In this document: piece after piece, positions 10,256 through 18,753 of the stretch | Position numbering within the stretch: position 1 is the first letter of the stretch | Layout: every line of letters starts with the position of its first letter | Origin: Hyphomicrobiales bacterium | GTDB lineage: Bacteria > Pseudomonadota > Alphaproteobacteria > Rhizobiales > Beijerinckiaceae | Direction: 5' to 3' | NCBI GenBank assembly: GCA_019246665.1 | Contig: JAFAQA010000016.1 | Location: 1 to 55,305 of the forward strand | DNA length: 55,305 nt | The notes under the pieces: generated by a model | What the model was told of the DNA's origin: nothing | Seen by the model: only the letters and a program-made list of their open reading frames with translations | Database searches by the model: none | Position numbers and translations under genes: made by a program

Positions 10256-11614
10256 ATGAATCGTCCGGATCGCCCGAACCGTTTTGAAGTCCATGACACC
10301 GACGCGCTTGCCGCCGCGCGTGACCTGATCGCAGCTTGCGCCGACGCCCGTGAAATGGGGCAGAAAGTTCAAGAGGCGGTGGCGCGAAATGCCGCGTGGC
10401 GTGGCGAGGAGTGCATCAACCTGCTCGCCCCGGAAGCGCCGACGAGCCCCTCGGTCCGCGCTCTCCTCGCGGCGGAGATCGGCACCCGGGCCGCCGAAGG
10501 CCATATCGGCAAGGTCAATCGCTGGTTCGCCGGCACTCGCCACATCGACGAGGTCGAGGCGCTATGCGTCGAGCTTCTGAAGAAACATTTTCGCTGCGCC
10601 TATGCCGATCACCGACTATGCGCTTCGATGATCGGCAACGCGGTCGTCTATACCGCACTCAGCGCGCCTGGCGATGTCATCATGTCGGTGGCGCAACCCG
10701 TCGGCGGGCATTCCTCGAACCGCATTGACGGTCCGGCCGGCGCCATGGGGCGCAAGGTCGTCGATATTCCCTTCGACGCGCAAGAGCTCGTCGTCGATCT
10801 CGACCTCTTCCGAAAGCTGGCACCCCTGGTGCAGCCGAAGCTCGTCGCCCTTGGGCTTTCCATGACCCTTTTTCCGCAACCCGTCTCCGAGATGAAGGAG
10901 ATCGTTCGGCCATGGGGCGGGCGGCTCTTCTTCGACGCGGCCCATCAGCTCGGACTGATCGGCGGGGGTCAATTCCAGGACCCCTTGAGCGAGGGCGCCG
11001 ACATCGTGACGGGCTCGGCGGGCAAGACTTTCTCCGGCCCGCAATCCGGCATCATCGTCTGGGACGATCCCGAGATCACAGCACCAGTCACGAACGCCGT
11101 CTTTCCGATCTGGGCTGCGACGCATCAGGTCAATCGCGTGGCAGCGTTGGCCATGGCGACGGCCGAAGCCATTGCCTTCGGCGAGAAGCTGCAGGCGCAG
11201 ATCGTCGCGAACGCCAAGGCCTTGGCGCGGCACTTGCACGAACGCGGCATTCCGATGCTCGGCGCTCATAAAGGCTTCACGGCGACGCATCAGGCGATCG
11301 CGGATGTGAGCGGCTTCGGGCGCGGGCTCCAGGTGGCGCAGACGCTCGAGCGCGCCCATATCATCGTCAACAAGAATCTCCTGCCATCCGATCGCAAGGA
11401 AGATTGGGACTATCCGGGCGGGCTTCGGATCGGCACGATCGAGGTCACGCGCTTCGGGATGAAAGAGGCGGAAATGGCTAAAATCGCCGAGATGATCGCG
11501 CGCATTGTAGTCGAGGGAGAGGAGCCGGAACGCGTCAGGGCTGAGGCGGTCTCGCTCCGGCGATCCTTCTCGACACTGTATTATTGTTTCGAGAACGGAA
11601 TGCCGCCGGCTTGA
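10256..11614 (+). CDS. Serine hydroxymethyltransferase-like PLP enzyme
   Basis: Fold-type I, SHMT-like overall; putative PLP-Lys region VTGSAGKTFSGPQSGIIVWDD differs from canonical THKTLRGPRGG. Confidence 0.75.
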   Translation: MNRPDRPNRFEVHDTDALAAARDLIAACADAREMGQKVQEAVARNAAWRGEECINLLAPEAPTSPSVRALLAAEIGTRAAEGHIGKVNRWFAGTRHIDEVEALCVELLKKHFRCAYADHRLCASMIGNAVVYTALSAPGDVIMSVAQPVGGHSSNRIDGPAGAMGRKVVDIPFDAQELVVDLDLFRKLAPLVQPKLVALGLSMTLFPQPVSEMKEIVRPWGGRLFFDAAHQLGLIGGGQFQDPLSEGADIVTGSAGKTFSGPQSGIIVWDDPEITAPVTNAVFPIWAATHQVNRVAALAMATAEAIAFGEKLQAQIVANAKALARHLHERGIPMLGAHKGFTATHQAIADVSGFGRGLQVAQTLERAHIIVNKNLLPSDRKEDWDYPGGLRIGTIEVTRFGMKEAEMAKIAEMIARIVVEGEEPERVRAEAVSLRRSFSTLYYCFENGMPPA

Positions 11615-11704
11615 ACCCGTGCCTTCTCGAAGACCCGCAAGCTCTTGCGCTTTCACGGGTGAGATGGTCATTCGCTCGCCGGGGAGCTGAGGATTGGGAT
11701 CGTC

Positions 11705-12847
11705 ATGAAGCCAACGAAGATAGAAGAGCCGGAGCTGATCGGGGGCGATGTCGGTTCTGGCGTGCTCATCCTTTGCGATCACGCCTCGAATGCCATTCCG
11801 GCTGAGTTCGGAAATCTCGGCCTCGCCGAGGCCGAGCTCGAACGCCACATCGCCCATGATATCGGCGCGGCCGAGGTCGCTCGCACGCTCGCGCGCACGC
11901 TCGGCGCTCCGGCGATCTTGTCGCGCTTTTCGCGCCTGCTCATCGATCCCAACCGTGGCCGTGACGACCCGACGCTCGTGATGCGCATCGCCGATGGAGC
12001 AATCATCCCCGGAAACGCCGCCATCGACGAAACGGGGATCGAGGCGCGGCTCGAGCGTTTTTATCGCCCCTATGACGACGCGATCACTGGCGCCATCGAG
12101 GCGAGCCTCGAGACCGATAGCGTGCCGGCCATCATCTCGATCCACAGCTTCACGCCGTCGCTGCGAGGCCGGGCGCGGCCTTGGCATTGCGGGCTGCTCT
12201 TTGATGCTGATGAGCGGATCGCAAAGCCCCTGATCGCGGCCTTGTCGGCGAGCGGCGATCTCATCGTCGGCGCCAATGAGCCCTATGACGGCGCGCTCGC
12301 AGGCGATACGCTGGATCGTCACGCAGGCTCCCGTGGCCTTGCCAATGTGCTCGTCGAAATTCGCCAGGACCTGATTGCGAGCCAGGAAGAGGCCGTGAAT
12401 TGGGGCGAGCGCCTCGCCTTGGCGTTGCGACCGATCCTCGCCGAGCCCCGTGTTCACCGGATCGAGTTTCACGCAAGCCGCACCCGAGCCGGGCGCGCGC
12501 TCAGCAAAAATGCCGGAGCTGTTGATCAGGCAGCCAGCACTGAAGCGTCTTTTGCGGATCTGATGCCGGCACTCGAGGCCTCGGTCTATCGTCGCCTCGT
12601 TGCGCATTTGCGCGAACGCACCGATGTGCAAAATATCGACCTGATGAATCTCGCGGGCTTTTGCCGCAACTGCCTTTCGAATTGGCTCAAGGACGCCGCC
12701 GACGCAGCAGGCCAACCGCTCTCGAAGGAGGAGAGCCGCGCACTCGTCTACGGCATGCCTTACGAGGAATGGCGGGTGCGCTACCAGAAAGAGGCGACCG
12801 AGGTGCAAAAAGCGGCTTTCGCCGCCGGTGCGGCGCATCGGCAATGA
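11705..12847 (+). CDS. N-formylglutamate amidohydrolase fused to C-terminal DUF1244 domain
   Basis: N-term GVLILCDHASNAIP...AIISIHSFTPSLRG; C-term RRLVAHLRERTDVQNIDLMNLAGFCRNCLSNWLKDAA...LVYGMPYEEWRVRYQ = DUF1244, in one continuous frame. Confidence 0.87.
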   Translation: MKPTKIEEPELIGGDVGSGVLILCDHASNAIPAEFGNLGLAEAELERHIAHDIGAAEVARTLARTLGAPAILSRFSRLLIDPNRGRDDPTLVMRIADGAIIPGNAAIDETGIEARLERFYRPYDDAITGAIEASLETDSVPAIISIHSFTPSLRGRARPWHCGLLFDADERIAKPLIAALSASGDLIVGANEPYDGALAGDTLDRHAGSRGLANVLVEIRQDLIASQEEAVNWGERLALALRPILAEPRVHRIEFHASRTRAGRALSKNAGAVDQAASTEASFADLMPALEASVYRRLVAHLRERTDVQNIDLMNLAGFCRNCLSNWLKDAADAAGQPLSKEESRALVYGMPYEEWRVRYQKEATEVQKAAFAAGAAHRQ

Positions 12848-12929
12848 GCGGTTGAGGCAAGTCGCCGAGCTCGAGGCAGCCAATTCGTAAGTAAAAGCGG
12901 GCTGCGAAGCTCTTCGCCGCCCCGAAGGG

Positions 12930-13613
12930 ATGCTGCTCGTCCCCTGGGTCATCCCGCCTGCGATGAGCACGCTTGCCTGGCTTTGGCTATTCGACCCATC
13001 CTACAGCGCGTTCAACTGGGTGCTTGCCAAATTCGGCATCGCGCCGGTTCACTGGCTTGGCGAGGCCGGCTGGGCGCGCTTCTCGGTGATACTGGTCAAT
13101 GTCTGGGCGGGGGCTCCATTCTTCCTGATCATGTATCTCGCCGCCCTCAAATCGGTACCGGACCAGCTCTATGAGGCGGCGGAGATCGACGGCGCCAACT
13201 GGCTCCAAAAACTTTGGTACGTAACCCTCCCGATGATGCGCAACATCATCCTGATCACGGTGCTGTTCTCACTCGTCGTGACCTTCGCCAATTTCGATAT
13301 CATCCGCGCCAGCTACTTGCAGATCCTCACCCGCATCTTCATTCCGGTGGCGCTCCCCGGCATCATCGCCGCGATGATCTTCTCCTTCACGGTGGCTTGG
13401 GCACAGTTCCTCTATCCACTGGCGATGACCACGAGCACGGACCAGCTGGTGCTGCCGGTCGGCATCATCACAAGCTTGATCAAGGGCGATGTCTTCAACT
13501 GGGGACAGATCATGACGGGCGCGCTCCTCGGCGCTGCCCCACCGCTCATCATCCACGCCTTCCTGATGGACTACTACATCGCAGGCCTTACCTCGGGTGC
13601 GACCAAAGCTTGA
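12930..13613 (+). pseudogene. Chimeric remnant of tandem sugar ABC permeases (MalF-like N part joined to MalG-like C part)
   Basis: MalF/UgpA-like ...VPDQLYEAAEIDGANWLQKLWYVTLPMMRNIILITVLFSLVVTFANFDIIRA followed directly by MalG/UgpE-like LTRIFIPVALPGIIAAMIFSFTVAWAQFLYPLAMTT; no adjacent SBP or ATPase. Confidence 0.65.
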
Positions 13614-13681
13614 TCTTTCGCACCCGTCTGCTTGCCAAGCGGACATGATCATTCCCACAGCGCATCAGCGTCCCCCCTTCG

Positions 13682-14695
13682 TCACGCCCGAGGGGTTTTC
13701 GCGCGCTCGCTATCGAGCGCCGCCATTTGTCGAGGGTCATAGCGCTCGCCCGCCACGGCGCCCGGCGGCGCCGCGCGCTCGATCTCGGCGAGGTCCTCGG
13801 CCGTAAGGCGAGCAGCGAGCGCTTTCACCGCCTCGGCGAGCTGCCGGCGGCGACGCGCTCCAATGAGCGGCACGATGTCCGAACCCCGCGACATCACCCA
13901 AGCGATGGCAAGCTCGGCCACGCTCATTCCCTTCGCTTGCGCGATTTCTCGTAACGTTTCCACGAGAGAAAGATTACGATCGATGTTCTCCGCGCTGAAA
14001 CGAGGGCTGCGCAGGCGAAAGTCGCCCGGCGTCGTCGCCCTCTCCTTCGACCAATGACCACTGATCAAGCCGCGCGCCAGCACACCATAGGCCGTGATGC
14101 CGATGCTGAGCTCGCGGCAGGTGGGAAGGATCTCTGCCTCGATGCCACGTGTCACGAGGGAATACTCGATTTGCAAATCGCAGATGGGGTGCACGGAATG
14201 CGCGCGGCGCAGCGTCGCAGCGCCCACCTCCGAAAGCCCGATATGCCGGACATGACCCGCCTTCACCAGATCCGCCATGGCTCCGACGGTTTCCTCGATC
14301 GGCACGTTGGGATCGAGGCGTGCCGGGCGGTAGATATCCACGTGATCCGTGCCGAGCCGGCGGAGGGTGTAAGCGAGGAAATTTCTGATCGCGACGGGTC
14401 GCGTGTCGGTGCCGGCGAAATTCCCATTGAGATCACGAAGCGCGCCGAATTTGACACTTATCACCGTCTCGTCGCGACTTTTGCCGCGCAGCGCGTCACG
14501 AATGAGCATTTCATTGTCGCCCATTCCATAGAAATCACCCGTGTCGAGGAGCGTGATGCCAGCGTCGAGCGCAGCTTGGATGGTCGCAATGCTTTCAGCG
14601 CGATCCGCCGGCCCGTAGACATCCGACATGCCCATGCTTCCGAGTCCGAGCGCGGAGACGCGCGGCCCCGACGCACCGAGCCGATGTGTTTGCAT
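13682..14695 (-). CDS. Aldo/keto reductase
   Basis: LGLGSMGMSDVYG, LLDTGDFYGMGDNE, VDIYRPARLDPNVPIEETVGAMADLVKAGHVRHIGLSE. Confidence 0.93.
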   Translation of the reverse strand: MQTHRLGASGPRVSALGLGSMGMSDVYGPADRAESIATIQAALDAGITLLDTGDFYGMGDNEMLIRDALRGKSRDETVISVKFGALRDLNGNFAGTDTRPVAIRNFLAYTLRRLGTDHVDIYRPARLDPNVPIEETVGAMADLVKAGHVRHIGLSEVGAATLRRAHSVHPICDLQIEYSLVTRGIEAEILPTCRELSIGITAYGVLARGLISGHWSKERATTPGDFRLRSPRFSAENIDRNLSLVETLREIAQAKGMSVAELAIAWVMSRGSDIVPLIGARRRRQLAEAVKALAARLTAEDLAEIERAAPPGAVAGERYDPRQMAALDSERAKTPRA

Positions 14696-14804
14696 AAGGA
14701 CCTCCGTGAGATGCGGAAGGCTGATCACACTTCTTGAGCTGTCGGACCTTTTCGGCCTTGCGGGTCGTGGGTTCGCCCCACGCGGCTGCTCCTCGGTTCA
14801 GTCG

Positions 14805-15413
14805 CTATCCCTTGAAGCGCGTCTCCTCAAAGGAGGGCACGGCCCTCGCGAAAGCGTCGAGCCAGGCGACGAGCTTCGGATGATCATTGCGCCATTTCCC
14901 TTCAAAGCGAAGGTCCTGATAGCCAAGCGCGCAGGCAAGCGTAATCCGCCCGGCATCCGGAATGCCGTCTGAAAGCGCCGGAGGGTCGGCCTCGAGCTTG
15001 CCCAAGGCGCGAGCGACCTTGTCGGCCTGATAGGCGACCCAGCTCGGATCGCGCTTCGTCTCCTCGCGCATTCGCACTTCATAGACACGCAAGATGGATG
15101 CATCGAGGATGCCGTCGGCGAGCGCCTGCAAGGTGAGCACCTCGATACGTCGGGCATCGGTCGGGAAAATTTTGCCCCCGCCGGCGAAGCTATCGAGATA
15201 TTCGAGGATGACCCGGGAATCATAGATCGGCTTCCCCTCCTCGGTCACGAGCACGGGGATTTTTCCGAGCGGATTGTCCTTGCGCAACGGGTCATCGGCT
15301 TTACTGGAATCGGCCGGCACCATGCTGACGCGATCGGCGAGGCCAAGGAGGGCGGCCGCGATCCGCACCTTGCGGCCGAAAGGAGAGGCGGGGCTGGAAC
15401 GCAAGATCATCAT
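14805..15413 (-). CDS. Glutathione S-transferase family protein
   Basis: MILRSSPASPFGRKVRIAA...NPLGKIPVLVTEEGKPIYDSRVILEYLDS. Confidence 0.9.
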   Translation of the reverse strand: MMILRSSPASPFGRKVRIAAALLGLADRVSMVPADSSKADDPLRKDNPLGKIPVLVTEEGKPIYDSRVILEYLDSFAGGGKIFPTDARRIEVLTLQALADGILDASILRVYEVRMREETKRDPSWVAYQADKVARALGKLEADPPALSDGIPDAGRITLACALGYQDLRFEGKWRNDHPKLVAWLDAFARAVPSFEETRFKG

Positions 15414-15520
15414 TGTCGTCAAAGACCTCGTGGTGAAGTGATGTGCGTTTCGCGCACGAAGCTCATCGTCCCTCGCGCTCGCTTGGGATCGCGGGGACAA
15501 CAATCAAACGGCGCTTTCGG

Positions 15521-16639
15521 CTATTGAAGCTTGGCGTATTTGCCGTCGTGCCAGACGTTGATGTCGTAAGTCGCGTTCTTCAAGTCCCCTTTTTCGTCGA
15601 AGGAAACCGGGCCCACAACGGTCTCGATCGGCGGCCCGCTCTTGAGCGCGGCCGCGACCTTCACCGGGTCCTCGCTGTTGGTGCGCTTCATCCCTTCAGC
15701 CATCGCCTGGATCACGGAATAGGAAAAGAGAGTGAAGCCCTCGGGCACGAAGCCTGCCTTCTTCATGTCGGCGACAGCCTTCACTGCAGAAGGCCGGCTC
15801 TGCGGATCGGAGGGGAAGGTAAATAAGGTCCCCTCTCCTGCCGGCCCTGCAATCTGCCAGAACTCGGGCGTCGCGAGCGAGTCGCCCATCATCAGCGTGA
15901 ATTTCAGCCCCTGATCGGCGGCTTGCCGCAGGATGAGCCCGGCTTCAGGATGGTAACCGCCGAAATAGACGAATTCGGCGCCGAGCGCCTTCAACTTGCT
16001 GACCAGCGCGCCATAGTCCTTCTCGCCCGGATTAATGCTGTCGAAGAGTATTTCCTTTGTTCCGCTCGCATTGAGCCCTGACTTGACCGCGCTGGCGAGC
16101 CCCTGACCATAAGCTGACTTGTCGTGCAGGATGACAATCTTCTTGCCCTTGTATTTTTCGGCGATCCAAGGTCCGACAAATTCGCCTTGCGCGTCATCGC
16201 GTCCATAAAGGCGCATGATTGTCGTCCATTTGTTCTTAGCGGCTTCATCGGTGAGGAGCGGGTTGCTCGAAGAGGGCGTCATCATCAGGATGTTGTTCTC
16301 GGCATAGACGCCTGAGGCTGGAATGGAGGACCCGGAACAGGCATGGCCGTCCACGAACTTCACGTGCAGGCTCGCCAACCGGTTCGCCACGGCGACCGCC
16401 TGCTTCGGATCGCAAACATCGTCCTCCACGTCGAGCTTGATCATCTTGCCGTTGATCCCGCCCGCTGCGTTAACCGCCTCGACCCCGGCCTGAGCACCGC
16501 GCTTGAACTGCTCGCCGATCGCCGCGACCGGGCCGGACATCGGCCCCACGATCGCGATCGTTATGTCTTCCGCCTTCGCGGTCGAGGCGGCAAGCCCCAA
16601 AGCCAACGCCGCTAGGTTGAAGCCGAATAGAGCTTTCAT
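15521..16639 (-). CDS. Branched-chain amino acid ABC transporter substrate-binding protein (LivK-like)
   Basis: Signal peptide; ITIAIVGPMSGPVAAIGEQFKRGAQAGVEAVNAAGGINGK. Confidence 0.93.
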   Translation of the reverse strand: MKALFGFNLAALALGLAASTAKAEDITIAIVGPMSGPVAAIGEQFKRGAQAGVEAVNAAGGINGKMIKLDVEDDVCDPKQAVAVANRLASLHVKFVDGHACSGSSIPASGVYAENNILMMTPSSSNPLLTDEAAKNKWTTIMRLYGRDDAQGEFVGPWIAEKYKGKKIVILHDKSAYGQGLASAVKSGLNASGTKEILFDSINPGEKDYGALVSKLKALGAEFVYFGGYHPEAGLILRQAADQGLKFTLMMGDSLATPEFWQIAGPAGEGTLFTFPSDPQSRPSAVKAVADMKKAGFVPEGFTLFSYSVIQAMAEGMKRTNSEDPVKVAAALKSGPPIETVVGPVSFDEKGDLKNATYDINVWHDGKYAKLQ

Positions 16640-16852
16640 CGCATCCTCCCTCGGACGCTCGAAGGGCGGCCGAATTATCTGAACTCTGCGCTCACACTAG
16701 CCGAAGCTCGCCCTGGTTCAAGCCGGAGCTTGCACACAAGGCGAACAGGCGAGCAAAACCTGATGACACTTAGAGTTAGAGTTATCGCCCCGTCACATCG
16801 GGCATGGAGGCGGCGCAATTTTCCCATTTCGGCGCCGTGTCCATCGCCTGCC

Positions 16853-17725
16853 TCAGTCTCCGAGACCCGCGATGATCTCCGCAATTGCCTCCGGCCAGGG
16901 ACGAAGCTTGATGTCGTAAGCCTTCTTGATTTTCCCGGTCGCAAGCCTCGAATTCGCCGGCCGTTTGGCGGGGGTCGGGAAGGCAGAAGTCGGGATCGGG
17001 TCGATCGCCGGTCCCGACCCGCTTTTAAAGGCGTGCCGCATGATCTCGACCGCCAAACCGTGCCAGCTCGTCTCGCCCGCATTCACCAGGTGGAAAGTGC
17101 CTGTTGGCGCGGTGTTGTCCGTTGCAAGCCTCAAGGCCACCTGCGCCAGGCCCCCGGCGAGATCGCGCGCCGATGTCGGGCACCCTTGCTGGTCGGCGAC
17201 CACGGTGAGGCGTTCGCGTTCGCGCGCCAGGCGCAACATGGTCTTGAGAAAATTGCCGCGATGCTCGCTCACCACCCAGGCCGTGCGAATGATGGCATGG
17301 CGGGCGTTGGCGCTGCGCACGCCTTGCTCACCACCCTCCTTGCTCGCGCCGTAGACGCCGAGGGGCCCGACGCGGTCGTCTTCGACGTAGGGCTCTGGCT
17401 TTTCGCCGGAGAAGACGTAATCCGTCGAGACGTGCACGAGCGGGATATTGGCTTTCGCAGTCTCCGCCGCGAGCACGGCCGGGGCAAGGGCGTTAAGGGC
17501 CCAAGCCTCGGCGACCTGAATTTCGGCCTTGTCGACGGCAGTGAAGGCCGCGGCATTGATCACGACGGACCAGGGGCGTGAAGCCACCAGGCGCGCGATT
17601 TCGTCCGGCTTCGAAAGATCAAGCTCGTCGCGACTTGGGAAATGAGCCTTAGCCCCTTCCGGCCAGCGATGACGTTGGAGCTCGAGCCCAACTTGCCCCG
17701 TACCGCCGGTCACCAGGATGTGCAT
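16853..17725 (-). CDS. rfbD: dTDP-4-dehydrorhamnose reductase
   Basis: MHILVTGGTGQVGLELQR, VHVSTDYVFSGEK, GVYGASKEGGEQ, IIRTAWVVSEHRGNFLKTMLRLA. Confidence 0.92.
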   Translation of the reverse strand: MHILVTGGTGQVGLELQRHRWPEGAKAHFPSRDELDLSKPDEIARLVASRPWSVVINAAAFTAVDKAEIQVAEAWALNALAPAVLAAETAKANIPLVHVSTDYVFSGEKPEPYVEDDRVGPLGVYGASKEGGEQGVRSANARHAIIRTAWVVSEHRGNFLKTMLRLARERERLTVVADQQGCPTSARDLAGGLAQVALRLATDNTAPTGTFHLVNAGETSWHGLAVEIMRHAFKSGSGPAIDPIPTSAFPTPAKRPANSRLATGKIKKAYDIKLRPWPEAIAEIIAGLGD

Positions 17726-17777
17726 GAGTCAGCTCGCAAAGTGTCGGCTTCTTCTGCCCCTTCCAGGCGTTCGCTTT

Positions 17778-18196
17778 CTATGCGACCAGCCTGAACCCCA
17801 CCGCGGCGAAGTGATGATCGAAGGTGTAGCAATCCGAATCCTCGCTCCTTCATGATCGCAAAGCTGGTCGCATCGACGGCCGAGAGCTTGTGGAGATCTG
17901 CACGTCGAAAATATTCCCAAGCCAGTTCCAAATCACGCAGCTCGCAGGGCAGGATCTTGATGGTTTCGGATTTGTATACGCCCTCCTTCTATGTCAGCGC
18001 CACCCGTCGGTCGGTGTTGCAGTCGAGAAATGTGAAATGCCTCGACGATCACAGGAACGGAGGTGTGAAGCTTCGCGCCCGTTCCGCGTAGCAGGTCCCA
18101 GTGTTCGCGAGCTTGCTCGTGGAATGAATCTTGTGAGAGTGCGAGAGCAATCCACGCTCCGCTATCGACGAAAACCGCCTGTCCCTGCCGCATCAA
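17778..18196 (-). pseudogene. PIN-domain toxin (VapC-like), inactivated by frameshifts and a stop
   Basis: VFVDSGAWIALAL (first frame), then FLDCNTDRRVALT*KEGVYKSETIKILPCELRDLELAWEYFRRADLHKLSAVDATSFAIMKERG (second frame), then DCYTFDHHFAAVGFRLVA* (third frame). Confidence 0.85.
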
Positions 18197-18402
18197 CGCG
18201 CGCCATGAGCATCATCATGCTCATTGGACGCTCGCTTCGGATCGCCGTCCCAAATAGCGACGACCCCTGCGGCTCGCGGCTTGAGCATGACCTGGCAGAT
18301 TGCGTCGCGGATCAGCGCCGCCCTGCTGCGCTTCGATCGCGCGGCGGCCTTGCGCAACCCCTCGTGTTCTTCCTTTCCGAGATAAATTTGGGTCTTTTGC
18401 AT
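18193..18402 (-). CDS. Ribbon-helix-helix antitoxin (VapB/CopG-like)
   Basis: MQKTQIYLGKEEHEGLRKAAARSKRSRAALIRDAICQVM; overlaps PIN toxin start. Confidence 0.8.
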   Translation of the reverse strand: MQKTQIYLGKEEHEGLRKAAARSKRSRAALIRDAICQVMLKPRAAGVVAIWDGDPKRASNEHDDAHGAR

Positions 18403-18673
18403 GTATAATCACCTATGAGCGCAACTGACATACGTCAGGCTATTTCGCATTCGCGCCTTGGTCACCTCATGTGCAGGTTGACACCTAGGTAATTCGGGGG
18501 TCACGATCTTTGCCACGTTCTGCCCGGGGGATCGTAATCCTATTATTGCGCGGCAAGACGCGCGGCGCGCCCACAATCGCCGCGAATACCTCAAGGCGCG
18601 CCACACGCTTTTAGGGGCTACGTGACGCGCGGAAAGCTTTCTGCCGCAAATCCCAGCCCGACGTGATGTGTTC

Positions 18674-18698
18674 GGAACCTCGCAACGGCGCGGGTGTT
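18674..18698 (+). promoter_or_regulatory. Putative EcfG (general stress sigma) promoter, GGAAC-N16-TGTT
   Basis: ggaacctcgcaacggcgcgggtgtt, about 56 nt upstream of TPP enzyme ATG. Confidence 0.6.
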
Positions 18699-18753
18699 TC
18701 CTGGTTAGCGTTCGGCTTATCAACCTGCATTTCGCTTCCGGGAAAGAACCCTC

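Noticed and set aside
10616-12970. 784-aa minus-strand ORF
   Set aside because: Antisense shadow of the SHMT-like and N-formylglutamate amidohydrolase genes; high-GC codon bias opens this frame, and the plus-strand proteins have clear family motifs.
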